Shown here piece by piece: positions 7,870-16,242 of a DNA stretch of 64,000 bases (the first letter of the stretch is position 1; each line of letters opens with the position of its first letter). Source of the stretch: Bog-473 sp963781955 (lineage in GTDB: Bacteria; Actinomycetota; Acidimicrobiia; Acidimicrobiales; RAAP-2); NCBI GenBank assembly GCA_963781955.1, contig CAWAHU010000001.1, forward strand, positions 1,054,001 to 1,118,000. Direction: 5' to 3'. The position numbers were made by a program, and so were the translations under genes. The notes beneath the pieces were generated by a model. That model worked only from the letters and a program-made list of their open reading frames with translations. It searched no databases and was not told where the DNA came from.

Positions 7870-9057
7870 ATGGCCAAGATCCTCTGTGTCCTGTACCCGG
7901 ACCCCGTAAGCGGATACCCACCCAACTACGCCCGGGACAGCATCCCGGTGCTGCGGGGCTATCCCGGCGGCCAAACTCTCCCAACACCCGAGGCAATCGA
8001 CTTCCCGCCAGGCCAGCTGCTCGGGTGCGTGTCCGGCGAGCTGGGACTACGCCCATTCCTAGAAGCGGGCGGCCATACGTTCATCGTCACTTCCGACAAA
8101 GAGGGGCCCGACTCGGTCTTCGAGAAGGAGCTGCCCGATGTCGACATCGTCATCTCTCAGCCATTCTGGCCTGCCTACCTGACCGCCGAACGGATTGCCA
8201 AGTCGCGCAAGCTCAAGCTGGCCATCACCGCCGGCGTTGGCTCTGACCACGTGGACCTGAACGCGGCCATTTCCCGGGCCATCACCGTGGCCGAGGTCAC
8301 GTACTGCAACAGCATCAGCGTGTCGGAGCACGCGGTCATGCAGATCCTGGCCTTGGTCCGCAACTTCCTGCCCTCTCACGACTGGGTGGCGGAGGGCAGA
8401 TGGAACATCGCCGACAGCGTGGAGCGGGCCTACGACCTCGAAGGCATGGATGTCGGAATCCTCGCTGCCGGCCGGATCGGCCTCGCCGTCCTGCGCCGCC
8501 TGGCCCCCTTCGACGTCCACCTCCACTACAGCGACAAGCGCCGCCTGGCCCACGATGTGGAGCAAGAGCTCGGCTTGACGTTCCACCCTGATGCCGCCAG
8601 CCTCGCACGCGCCGTCGACGTCCTGTCGATCCACAGCCCGCTAGTGCCCGAGACCTACAACCTCTTCGACGACGAGCTGATCGGTTCCATGAAGCGCGGC
8701 TCCTACATCGTCAACACTGCCCGCGGCGCCATCATGGACCGCGACGCCGTCGTCCGGGCCCTCGAGTCCGGCCGGCTCGCGGGCTATGCCGGCGACGTCT
8801 GGTACCCCCAGCCCCCACCGGCCGGCCATCCCTGGCGGACCATGCCCAACAACGCGATGACTCCCCACACCTCTGGCACCACGCTCTCGGCTCAAGCCCG
8901 CTACGCCGCGGGAACCCGCGAGATCCTCGAGGACTTCCTCGCAGGGCGGCCGATCCGCGAGGAGTACCTGATCGTCGACGGCGGCAAGTTGGCCGGCACC
9001 GGCGCGGCGTCATACAGCGTGAGTGGAACCACCAGCCCGGGCAGCAGCGGTCGGTAA
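7870..9057 (+). CDS. fdh: NAD-dependent formate dehydrogenase (metal-free)
   Basis: The 395-residue protein aligns nearly end to end with Pseudomonas-type FDH, which oxidises formate to CO2 with NAD+. Conserved features are YPGGQTLPTP, GQLLG-VSGELGLR, ISQPFWPAYLT, AGVGSDHVDL and EVTYCNSISV with Asn147, the AAGRIGLAVLRRLAPFDVHL coenzyme fold, Arg285 in NTARG, Gln314 and His333 in PHTSGTTL. Asp222 after the beta strand (HYSDKRR) fits NAD rather than NADP use. AAGGAAGGAG sits before ATG 7870; the frame is open further upstream but has no similarity there. It stands as a single gene with no other formate genes nearby. A role in one-carbon energy supply or formaldehyde/formate detoxification is likely. 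Confidence 0.95.
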   Translation: MAKILCVLYPDPVSGYPPNYARDSIPVLRGYPGGQTLPTPEAIDFPPGQLLGCVSGELGLRPFLEAGGHTFIVTSDKEGPDSVFEKELPDVDIVISQPFWPAYLTAERIAKSRKLKLAITAGVGSDHVDLNAAISRAITVAEVTYCNSISVSEHAVMQILALVRNFLPSHDWVAEGRWNIADSVERAYDLEGMDVGILAAGRIGLAVLRRLAPFDVHLHYSDKRRLAHDVEQELGLTFHPDAASLARAVDVLSIHSPLVPETYNLFDDELIGSMKRGSYIVNTARGAIMDRDAVVRALESGRLAGYAGDVWYPQPPPAGHPWRTMPNNAMTPHTSGTTLSAQARYAAGTREILEDFLAGRPIREEYLIVDGGKLAGTGAASYSVSGTTSPGSSGR

Positions 9058-9105
9058 CCTAGGGGTGTTCCCAGGGCGCCAGCCAAACTGCGGCATCGTC
9101 CCGGC

Positions 9106-9124
9106 GAACGGGGGCACCCCGTTC
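9106..9124 (+). terminator. Hairpin after the formate dehydrogenase gene
   Basis: GAACGGGG and CCCCGTTC form a perfect 8-bp stem around a 3-base loop, about 50 bases after the fdh stop. There is no T-run. Part of this sequence belongs to a short motif found three times in the window. Confidence 0.5.
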
Positions 9125-9254
9125 TGAGTCCGCGTGCGAAAACGGGGAGGTGGTTGTGTCGGACCCATGACCACGGATACCAACGACGGACGCCTCCCGA
9201 ATCTGCAATCAAGGGCTCTCGAGCCGTGGAGACCTTCAACGACAGCATCGTCGG

Positions 9255-9321
9255 GTCATCGCTCACCCGCGGCCAGCATCGGCTCGGCGATGGAAGCCGG
9301 GGATAGGTTCGCCGGGGCGGG
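9255..9321. repeat. Copy 1 of an imperfect direct repeat of about 65 bp
   Basis: GTCATCGCTCACCCGCGGCC followed by a GCTCGGC-ATG-A-GCCGGGG pattern and TCGCCGGGG matches 9638-9706 with scattered changes and small gaps. The two copies bracket the winged-helix gene. Confidence 0.6.
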
Positions 9322-9333
9322 GGAGCGGCTCGT

Positions 9334-9642
9334 TCACTCGCCCCTTGAGCGGTAGCGATAACCCTCTAACGTCAGGTGTTCGAGTGGGACATAGCCGGCT
9401 GCCCCGGTCCAGCCCATCTTGCGGCGGAGCCGAACTACGTCGAACTTCCAGGCGCTCCTCGGCGCGTCGTCATCCCGATACAACGCCTCGAGCTGCTGAC
9501 CGGACAGCAGTTCCCCCTCGTGCAGAGCCAGCGCGGCCAGCATGCGGTACTCGGCCGGGGTCAAGTCGACGGGCTTCCCCCGGACCGTTACTTCCCGCCG
9601 GTCGAAGTCGATCCGTAAGTCGCCGTCGTCAAAGGTGGTCAT
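9334..9642 (-). CDS. Stand-alone OmpR/PhoB-type winged-helix protein
   Basis: The 102-residue protein is a complete Trans_reg_C DNA-binding domain: RREVTVRGKPVDLTPAEYRM (first strands and helix), LLSGQQLEALY, then the recognition helix region KFDVVRLRRKMGW and the wing ending GYRYRSRG. No receiver domain is attached or encoded next to it. GGGGTGAG precedes ATG 9642. Copies of a 65-bp direct repeat lie on both sides, and one overlaps the start codon. Target genes are unknown; it may regulate itself or neighbours. Confidence 0.75.
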   Translation of the reverse strand: MTTFDDGDLRIDFDRREVTVRGKPVDLTPAEYRMLAALALHEGELLSGQQLEALYRDDDAPRSAWKFDVVRLRRKMGWTGAAGYVPLEHLTLEGYRYRSRGE

Positions 9643-9706
9643 CGCTCACCCCGCGGCCAACACCGGCCCGGCTCGGCAATGAGGCCGGGGCAGGGGTCGC
9701 CGGGGG
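9638..9706. repeat. Copy 2 of an imperfect direct repeat of about 65 bp
   Basis: Partner of 9255-9321. It includes the start codon and ribosome site of the winged-helix gene. Confidence 0.6.
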
Positions 9707-9936
9707 ATGGCATGGCCTCCATCGTTCCTTGGAAGGGTGCCCGCGCGAGTGACCGAGGCACATCCGACAGCGCCGGTCCTCGGGCGTTTCCGCCCATGGC
9801 CTGCGGGGTTGCCGTAGCCGACTTCGAGACCGCACAACGTCAATGCCCGTAGGACATCAGCTCAGTGCCAATGCGCCGACGCCGGGCCCGTTGCGTCGTC
9901 GCCCAAGAGGTGGAGGAGAATCACCTCAAACTCCAT
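9640..9936 (-). pseudogene. Broken copy of a small Cys-motif protein (paralogue of the gene at 27608)
   Basis: From ATG 9936 the translation MEFEVILLHLLGDDATGPAS matches the intact gene at 27608-27835. An in-frame TGA (9864-9862) replaces the Leu of the WHLADV motif. Reading continues as LRALTLCGLEVGYGNP and then loses one base near 9800. The next frame resumes the homology with PWAETPEDRRCRMCLGHSRG. Two independent lesions make this a pseudogene unless both are sequencing errors. The same family on both sides of the window supports a single genome. Confidence 0.75.
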
Positions 9937-9994
9937 CTCGGCGGCCACGGGGCAAGCGTAGGCCGGTTTGGTTGCTCGGCCGGCGTGGTGTATG

Positions 9995-10650
9995 CGGGCC
10001 GTCGAGGAACCACCTGAGCCAAGTGGAGCGTAAAGCTCACGGACGAGTGCCCTCGCGGCGTGAGACCTCAGTGGGCTGGCGTCGCCGCGATCCAGAGGGC
10101 GACCGCGGTGTGTCGCATGTCGTGCGGGCGCGGCGGTGCGAGCCCAGCGGCGACCGCCTTGCTCCTATGCCGGCGCCTCCAAGCGGGCACCCGGAGTGGG
10201 CCGCCCTCGGGCGCAGTAAAGACGAACGCGTCCGGGTCGGCCGGCGCGAACTCGGCCAGGTGGTCGTCCAGGGCTCTGGTCACCGAGCGACGGAGGGACA
10301 CCTACCGGCGCCCGCAATTGGTCTTGGTTAGCCGTCGGTCAGGCGCCCACCGATCTCGATGACGATCTCGGCCACGTCGACCCGGTCTCGCAGAATGTCG
10401 ACTCGGCCCACGACGCAGGCCCGCCAGCTCGCCGATGCGCAGTCCACCCCTCGACCCGACGATCACCAGCGCCCATAGCGCGGGGCGATGCAGTGGGCGA
10501 GGAGGTCGACTTCGGCCGACGTGAGGAACCGCAATTCTTCTCGCTCGATCCTTGGCCGTTCGATGTCGTCGCAGGGATTGGAGGCAAAGCGCTTGGCGCG
10601 GACTGCTCGAACGAGGATCTTGGAGGATCTGCGGAGCTTTGACGGCGGCG
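9995..10650 (-). pseudogene. Degenerate tyrosine recombinase (phage-type integrase)
   Basis: Pieces of one integrase follow each other in different frames: KILVRAVRAKRFASNPCDDI and LRFLTSAEVDLLA (about 10470-10640), the first catalytic arginine region ALVIVGSRGGLRIGELAGLR (about 10395-10470), SLRRSVTRALDDHLAEF with FVFTAPEGGPLR, the HDMRHTAVALWIA box (H-x-x-R, about 10105), and GHSSVSFTL near 10030. At least three frame changes and stops separate them. It marks an old integration event. No attachment site was found. Confidence 0.75.
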
Positions 10651-10788
10651 GCGGTGGCGGAGGCGCCCGCGTCGAAGACCGACAAGACTGGTCCCCGAGG
10701 AGCGCCCCATGACCCAGTTGGTCGAAGCCCGGCGGACGGGTACGAGGGCGGGACGTTGGGTCCCGGAAGGTGCACGGAGGTGAGCACG

Positions 10789-11133
10789 ATGAGCAATGAC
10801 GAGGCGGCACCGGAGACGAAAGGTGTGACGGCGGAGTTACTTACAACGGTTGACCTTGGCCCTGAGATCGAGGGCATGGCGGGGCGACAACTTCGAATGC
10901 GGATGTTCACTTTCGAGCCCGGGGCCGTCTTCGGCCCGATTCACGACCATAAGGACAGACCAGGCATCGTCTACGTACTGCAAGGAACGATCACTGACCA
11001 CCGAAATGGAGCCGTTAGGGACTATGGGCCGGGAGTGGGCTGGCCCGAGGATAGGAACACCACCCACTGGCTTGAGAACAGAGGAACGGTTCCCGCGGTG
11101 GAGATCTCGGTCGATATCATCCGGTTTGCCTAA
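10789..11133 (+). CDS. Cupin-domain protein
   Basis: The 114-residue protein starts at ATG 10789 behind GGAGGTGA. It has one cupin barrel. Motif 1 appears as FGPIHDHKDRPGIVYVLQG, with His residues and a Glu-equivalent position changed to Val (Y-V-L-Q-G). Motif 2 is WPEDRNTTHWLENRG, with a His. Small cupins of this type bind a metal or small ligand and act as isomerases, dioxygenases or sensors. The exact role cannot be told. It follows the integrase relic and appears monocistronic. Confidence 0.75.
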   Translation: MSNDEAAPETKGVTAELLTTVDLGPEIEGMAGRQLRMRMFTFEPGAVFGPIHDHKDRPGIVYVLQGTITDHRNGAVRDYGPGVGWPEDRNTTHWLENRGTVPAVEISVDIIRFA

Positions 11134-11271
11134 TAGCTCTTCCGTCCAAGCAGGGCTGGGTCGTGACCTTGCCCCCTATCAGTCGCCGGGACCGTGGGGC
11201 AGTTCGGCACATCGGGATGGGGCACGTCCGCTCTGATTCCCCCCAAGACACCCACAGCCGCTCCGAGCGCT

Positions 11272-11634
11272 TCACCACGAAGTGAGGCTCGGGATCATCA
11301 GAGCCAACACTCCAAACACCAACAGGATGGCGACGACGAGTGCAACTCTGCCCGATCGACTTCCGGCTCGAGCAGGATGGACCGCCAGGACGACTGCGAT
11401 GACCGGTGCAATCAACCCCACAAGGGTGGCGACCCCGTAGCAAAGGGTGTTCTGGGCGAACGAGCGCGCCTGCAACGGTTTCGCTGGGTCCAGCGTCACG
11501 CCGATCATGGCAGCGACGGCATAAGCGACACCGACCCCGGCGACCACCCCGATCGGACTGAGCGCTATTGCGATCCACGCCCTGGCGGCCGAGGGAGCTA
11601 CGGGTACGCAACTGGAGAGCTCCAAGCTGCTCAT
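11272..11634 (-). CDS. Small hypothetical membrane protein
   Basis: About 120 residues from ATG 11634. Three hydrophobic segments are visible: IAIALSPIGVVAGVGVAYAV (residues about 20-40), LCYGVATLVGLIAPVIAVVL (about 68-88) and VALVVAILLVFGVLALMI (about 100-117). An Arg-rich loop lies before the last. I recognise no family. The start is chosen because the upstream part of the frame is not protein-like. Ribosome-site support is weak. Confidence 0.55.
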   Translation of the reverse strand: MSSLELSSCVPVAPSAARAWIAIALSPIGVVAGVGVAYAVAAMIGVTLDPAKPLQARSFAQNTLCYGVATLVGLIAPVIAVVLAVHPARAGSRSGRVALVVAILLVFGVLALMIPSLTSW

Positions 11635-12071
11635 GACTGATGGTCTCGCCAGCAACCCTCGGGGGCAAGTGGCTGGGCCAGGGACTCCATGACAGCCGAT
11701 GCGAAGGCCTTGGAGGGGGATTTGGCCCGGTACATCTCGCTTGTCCAGTCGGCCAGGAATGCGAAGTTGTCTTCGGACGCAACCTGGAAACACGCGGCAT
11801 CAGTCGTCGCAACCCTCCGGCAGGCAACGAACAAGCTCGGCCACGACTTGGGTCTTCCCTCCATCACGTCGCCGTGAAGGACTGACGCTGGGCGATCTGG
11901 TGGGAGGGGAGACGTAGGGAGCCACTTGGTCCCACGGGCCCGAGGCCAGGAGGGCGAACGAGACGCCGCGGGCGTTCTGGTAGACGGCGCCCGTCGACCT
12001 GGCCACCTGGCCCTTCCAGTCCTTCGAGGTCGCTCACACATCGTCGGGTGCGGCGACTCTGTTGCACGGTG

Positions 12072-12290
12072 AGGTCGGGGCTCGGCGGCTGCAGCGAGAT
12101 CGGCGTCGAAGTCAGCGGCCCATGCCCCGACGACGAACCAAATTGCCGTCCGGCTCTCCTCGACGGGCCGCACGCTCCAAGAACCCGGCATCGACTCCCA
12201 TAGAAGCCCGTCGTCCGTGAGCCCCTTCCATGCGCGGTTCAATGAGCACAATGAGGAGCATCATCTCAAAGAGCGTCTGAGCGCGCCTTT
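12072..12290 (-). pseudogene. N-terminal remnant of a DinB-like protein
   Basis: NRAWKGLTDDGLLWESMPGS followed by WSVRP and ADFDADLAAA resembles the N-terminal half of DinB-superfamily (four-helix bundle) proteins. The preceding helix (FEMMLLIVLIEP) is in another frame, and the remaining half cannot be followed toward 11640. The call rests on a short match. Confidence 0.35.
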
Positions 12291-12403
12291 CGGCCACGGA
12301 CGAGGGCGTGATCGCGCTCTTGGTGCGAAAGGACGATTGGATGGACCAGTCGCACGAGGACGCCCGGTCAGCGGGCGCGTCTAGTTAGTAAGGTTCGCAA
12401 CTG

Positions 12404-12853
12404 ATGCTCGTACCGGAGCTGGATGTCACCGCGCTCGCCACATCGTTGCGCTTCTATGCTGAGGTGCTCGAGTTCCGGATACTGTTCGAGCGGTCTGCGG
12501 AGCGTTTCGCGTATCTCGAGCGCGAGGGCGTCGAGCTCATGATCCAAGAAGCTGCCGGACCGGGGCGCCGGTTTCGCACCGCTCCGCTCGAGTTCCCGTG
12601 TGGTCGCGGCGTTAACTTCCAGCTCCGTGTCGAGGACGTCGATGCAATCCACGCCCGAGCCGTTGAGGCAGGCGTCAACATCGTTGTGCCGATCGAGGAG
12701 TGCTGGTACCGGGTTGACGTCGCCGAAAGCGGCGGCCGCTGGCAGGTGAAAGGACCAACCGAGGCCGGCAACCGTCAGTTCGTTCTCGCTGATCCCGATG
12801 GCTATCTGTGGCGCCCGTTCCGCGACCTCGGCATGCGACCCGCCACGCATTGA
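12404..12853 (+). CDS. VOC-family (bleomycin-resistance/glyoxalase-like) protein
   Basis: The 149-residue protein has the paired beta-alpha-beta-beta-beta units of the VOC fold: MLVPELDVTALATSLRFYAE with LEFRILFERSAERFAYLERE, then VNFQLRVEDVDAIHARAVEAG and the closing RQFVLADPDGYLWRPFRDLG. The last Glu metal ligand of many VOC enzymes is replaced by WRPF. This pattern is typical of the bleomycin-binding-protein-like branch, which sequesters ligands rather than catalysing. The start is the first ATG. The gene is single, with no obvious operon partner. Confidence 0.8.
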   Translation: MLVPELDVTALATSLRFYAEVLEFRILFERSAERFAYLEREGVELMIQEAAGPGRRFRTAPLEFPCGRGVNFQLRVEDVDAIHARAVEAGVNIVVPIEECWYRVDVAESGGRWQVKGPTEAGNRQFVLADPDGYLWRPFRDLGMRPATH

Positions 12854-13105
12854 GCCTGCGCGGCGGAACCCGGCGACGCGTCGTCGTTCGATGCAGATCC
12901 GTTTCGTGCCTGCTCAAGCTGCCCAGCGACCTGGCGCCGAGGCGATGCCAAGGCCATGAGCGTGCGACCCTCCATACGGATGAGGTCTCCGGCTCGAGCC
13001 CCTCCCGCGCCCACTGGGGGTGGCCAGCTGAGTCGCGTCATCCACGACCCGGCACATTCCTGAGAGCTGTGTCAACGTTTCCTGACCCTCAGTCGTGTTG
13101 AGGAG

Positions 13106-13633
13106 GTGATCACGTCGAGTGCGAATGCAGTCCGACAAGGAATGACCACTTCCGGAGATTTCGAGTCCTTCTTCACCCACGCATTCCCACGGGTCGCACG
13201 TATGGCCGGCCGGATCGTTGGTCGAGACGGCGGGGAAGACATAGCAATCGAGGCATTGGCCCGCGCATATTCCCGCTGGACGAGGGTTCAGGCGATGGAC
13301 AGGCCTGAGGCGTGGGTCATGCGAGTGGCGACGAACCTCGCCTTGGACCAGCTCCGCAAGAAGCGGGTCTACGCGGATCCGCCAACCGCGGCTGAGCTCG
13401 AGGAGACGGTCACCGATCGCACGATCGTGCGGAGCTCGATCGCCAAACTCCCGCGTCGCCAGCGTGAGGTGGTCGCCATGAGGTTCCTGGCCGACATGCC
13501 AGAAGATGAAGTGGCCCGAGTCCTCGGCGTAACCACGGGTTCGGTCAAGACGCATCTACACCGAGCGCTAACGAGTCTGCGCGTGTCGTTGGCTAGTGAG
13601 GAGGCAGGAGGGTTCAATGCCGACAACTTGTGA
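13106..13633 (+). CDS. ECF RNA polymerase sigma factor
   Basis: A protein of up to 175 residues with sigma region 2 (AFPRVARMAGRIVG, EDIAIEALARAYSRW, RPEAWVMRVATNLALDQLRK) and region 4 (IAKLPRRQREVVAMRFLADM, EVARVLGVTTGSVKTHLHRA), resembling the SigE/Sig-70 group found in actinobacteria. GTG 13106 is the longest start. ATG 13142 is an alternative close behind AAGGA. It overlaps the next gene by 17 bases, so the two are likely translated together and the neighbour may modulate it. Confidence 0.85.
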   Translation: MITSSANAVRQGMTTSGDFESFFTHAFPRVARMAGRIVGRDGGEDIAIEALARAYSRWTRVQAMDRPEAWVMRVATNLALDQLRKKRVYADPPTAAELEETVTDRTIVRSSIAKLPRRQREVVAMRFLADMPEDEVARVLGVTTGSVKTHLHRALTSLRVSLASEEAGGFNADNL

Positions 13634-14339
13634 GACGGAATACTCACCCGAAGAGCTCCACGGGTTCCACGAACGCACCGTCCGTCGCGGCCTTGAGCTT
13701 CGCAGGCGACGCCAGGTCATCGTGTCGGGAACTCTCGCCTTAGTGCTGATCGCGGCAGCGATCCCGATTGCAGTGCTCTCGAGGTCCGAAACCAACCCGA
13801 GCCCGACCCTGGCCGTCGTCGGAGCGGGGCAGTACGCGGATGTTGCCTGGCACAGCGTCGAGTATCCGGGGCTGAATTTCGCGACGATCCAGTACCCACG
13901 GGTGCTTGGTTGTGGTACGAGCTCAGCTCGGACACAAACCGGCTACGTATTCTCCGTCGAGGTGCAGCAGGTCAGCTACGTCCAACCACACGGTGGTCCT
14001 CGCCTGGCGATGGTGTTGGTGCGCTGTCGAGCCGGCTCGCCCACGCCGAGCTCGCTCTATGCATTCGATGGTGTCCTGGCCAACGGCAAACCGCAGCTCT
14101 TCCAGGTACTGCTCCCGCCCATGGCATCACAGACCTTTTGGTACGCCACGGAGTTCTCGTTTTCGGGTGACCAGATCGTCATGTCGGCGAGGGGTGCCGA
14201 TGCGAACACACCGATCTGTTGCCCCGATGTGTCTGCAGTGATGCACTGGCGTTGGGACGGAGCTCGCCTCGTCGGGCCCACATCCGTCAGCCGCCCGATG
14301 TCGCAAGGCAATACCGATTCGGGCGGATCTGGCGACTGA
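13617..14339 (+). CDS. Membrane-anchored protein, candidate partner of the ECF sigma factor
   Basis: The 240-residue protein starts at ATG 13617 with AGGAGG upstream, inside the end of the sigma gene. A basic cytoplasmic N-terminus (RTVRRGLELRRRRQ) precedes one membrane helix (VIVSGTLALVLIAAAIPIAV, residues about 30-50). About 190 extracytoplasmic residues follow, with cysteine pairs (LGCGTSS, PICCPD). The layout is that of a regulated anti-sigma or sensor, but no known anti-sigma motif (HxxxCxxC) is seen. The anti-sigma role is therefore inferred only from position. Confidence 0.7.
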   Translation: MPTTCETEYSPEELHGFHERTVRRGLELRRRRQVIVSGTLALVLIAAAIPIAVLSRSETNPSPTLAVVGAGQYADVAWHSVEYPGLNFATIQYPRVLGCGTSSARTQTGYVFSVEVQQVSYVQPHGGPRLAMVLVRCRAGSPTPSSLYAFDGVLANGKPQLFQVLLPPMASQTFWYATEFSFSGDQIVMSARGADANTPICCPDVSAVMHWRWDGARLVGPTSVSRPMSQGNTDSGGSGD

Positions 14340-14597
14340 GCGCTGCGAGCCTTCGGCTCCGTGCCCAGGAGGGATTCGAGGGTTGTCGCTTCGGTCCCCC
14401 GCTCGCCGGACTGGACGGTCTACCGGGGCCGGGGCCGGCGGGCGGGGCGGGGGAGCCCTCCAGTGGCGAAAACGTGAGATGGTGCTCCCCAAACCGACGA
14501 ATTGGTGGCACCCCATCCCGGCGAAGTGGGGCAGCAAGATCGCCATGCCATCGCCCGAAGGCGAAACTACCGAACCTCCCCAGGAGGGAGGCGGTAG

Positions 14598-14914
14598 TTA
14601 TCTTCCTGCTATCCCACGGATCTCGTCCTGCCATGACAGAGCATCGTCGAGCGGAAGTGCTGTCTGTGTCTGTAAGACGAAGGCTCCACGGCGGCCGATC
14701 GCGAGAGCCGACTTCAGCGCTGTTTTCTCATCGGGATACTCAGTGATGGACACAACAGACAGCCGTCGGTGACCAATAGGTATTGGGATTTGATCGACCC
14801 CCCACACTTGGCAACGATTTCGAATGCTGCCACCTGTTCGGCGGTGCGCTCGTCGTCACTCATGTCGTCCCACTTCGAGGTGAACGTCAGCTTGGAAGCG
14901 CTCAAATGGGCCAT
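14598..14914 (-). pseudogene. GYD-domain protein with a frameshift
   Basis: From ATG 14914 the frame reads TFTSKWDDMSDDERTAEQVA and CGGSIKSQYLLVTDG. Near 14765 the homology moves to another frame as VVSITEYPDEKTALKSALAI and RRGAFVLQTQTALPLDDAL. Joined, the two halves give a normal small GYD-family protein of about 105 residues. One base lost or gained explains the break. Function in this family is unknown. Confidence 0.65.
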
Positions 14915-15069
14915 TATGTGATGAACCTCGTTCCCCCGGCGCCACGCGGCACCGTTCACAGATGCTTACCGCCTGTGCGCATTGAGTGCCCGTAGGCACC
15001 GGAGATCCCGCGCCTTCCAGGAACGGGGGCACCCCCGCTTCAGGGGCAATGATGTCGATTCCCGGTGAG

Positions 15070-15348
15070 CTAGCCCCAGTTGGCTTGTGCAGTGCGGATG
15101 GCTTCGATCCAGGCGTCGTCAACGGCGACGACAGGGATGACCGTCGATTCCTCGAAGAACGGTGCATACGTGGACGAAGCCACCATGTCCGGGGTCTCGC
15201 TCTCGACAATGTTGACGAACGTCTTGCCGTCCGCCCCCGCCCACACCGATTCGGTTCCGGCTGGCAGCCCGGCCTTCAAGAACACCTCGAATGCCTTGCG
15301 TGCGCTGTCGACTCCAGGAGCCAGCCGACTGATCACGACGTACTTCAT
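15070..15348 (-). CDS. Small hypothetical protein, possible dimeric alpha-beta barrel fold
   Basis: The 92-residue protein starts at ATG 15348 behind GGGAGGTGG. The sequence (MKYVVISRLAPGVDSARKAF, then KAGLPAGTESVWAGADGKTF and IVESETPDMVA) has the beta-alpha-beta-beta-alpha-beta rhythm of small stand-alone YCII/DUF3303-like proteins, but I cannot name the family with certainty. The frame is open to 15435, with no similarity before the chosen start. Confidence 0.65.
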   Translation of the reverse strand: MKYVVISRLAPGVDSARKAFEVFLKAGLPAGTESVWAGADGKTFVNIVESETPDMVASSTYAPFFEESTVIPVVAVDDAWIEAIRTAQANWG

Positions 15349-15605
15349 TACTACCCACCTCCCTCGTGTTGCAGGCGGCCCCGGAATGGCAAAGGTCGCC
15401 ACACTCAGGTTGCGCCCTCTCAGTTCAGGTGTCAACGATTCGGTCCTGAGCAGCTACTGACTGGGAACGTTCGACCGGGACCAGGGCGCTCACGTGCCCC
15501 ACCGTCCAGGAGTTCGGGGCTAGTCCTGACCCAGGCTGATACCGCCAATGTCGATACGTCCGCCAGGTTTGGTGGGCGAGATTCCCCGCCAGATCCGAGC
15601 CGGCC

Positions 15606-16049
15606 TCAGGCAGGGTTCCCATAGGTGCGGCGAGGGACGATGAGCACGGCAGCGCTGCGCTCTTCGAGCATCACTCGGTCGTATTCGGGCCAGTCCTCGT
15701 GAGTTCCCCCAGCGGCTACAAAGACCCCGCGAAGCAGGAGGCGCAGCATTTCGCCATCAACGTCCGGATGCGGGTCGTCTGGTCCAATTACCTGGGCTTC
15801 CCCTTCGACGGCTGCCCATCGCCAGCCGACCCGAGCGACAATCGTGGCCCGGGGATCGTTGCGCAGGTTGTCGAGCTTGCGAAGGCCGCGCGCGACAAGG
15901 CCCACAACGGGCATATCGGTAACCGGGTGCTGCAAGACCCCGGCGTTGACGACCGAGGCTGCCACACTGCCATCTCTACGGATGGAGCTGAGGACGCACA
16001 GCCCGTGGTCGAGAGGTATGAGGTCGCTGAACGCGGAAAGATCTGCCAC
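15606..16049 (-). CDS. PPOX-class (F420- or FMN-dependent) oxidoreductase
   Basis: The 147-residue protein has the split-barrel pattern of the pyridoxamine-phosphate-oxidase-like class: LCVLSSIRRDGSVAASVVNA, VGLVARGLRKLDNLRNDPRA and VARVGWRWAAVEGEAQVIGP, ending LIVPRRTYGNPA. Actinobacterial members of this branch often use F420H2. With an F420 reductase gene at 62716 that is plausible here, but it is not shown by the sequence. It is divergent from the methyltransferase at 16243. Confidence 0.8.
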   Translation of the reverse strand: MADLSAFSDLIPLDHGLCVLSSIRRDGSVAASVVNAGVLQHPVTDMPVVGLVARGLRKLDNLRNDPRATIVARVGWRWAAVEGEAQVIGPDDPHPDVDGEMLRLLLRGVFVAAGGTHEDWPEYDRVMLEERSAAVLIVPRRTYGNPA

Positions 16050-16242
16050 AGGGACTCCATCCAGTTCCGCGCAAAGGTGGTTTGCGCTCGGACTGAGCCT
16101 ACGCGCAACCGGAGCGATCCATGGTCATTGCCATTGATGGGTCTCAGTCGTCCGGGTGGGCTAGGTGAGGACTGCTTGGCTGGTCACACATCCGGCGGTA
16201 AAGGGCAGTCCGTCGTCATGAAAGGTCTGCCACACTGAGCAC

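Noticed and set aside
11689..11877. Plus-strand 62-residue frame
   Set aside because: Protein-like composition, but no homology recognised, no ribosome site, and the opposite strand looks equally plausible; left unannotated.
15021..15036. GGGGG-CA-CCCCC as a terminator
   Set aside because: A two-base loop is not a stable hairpin. It was kept only as a copy of the short motif.
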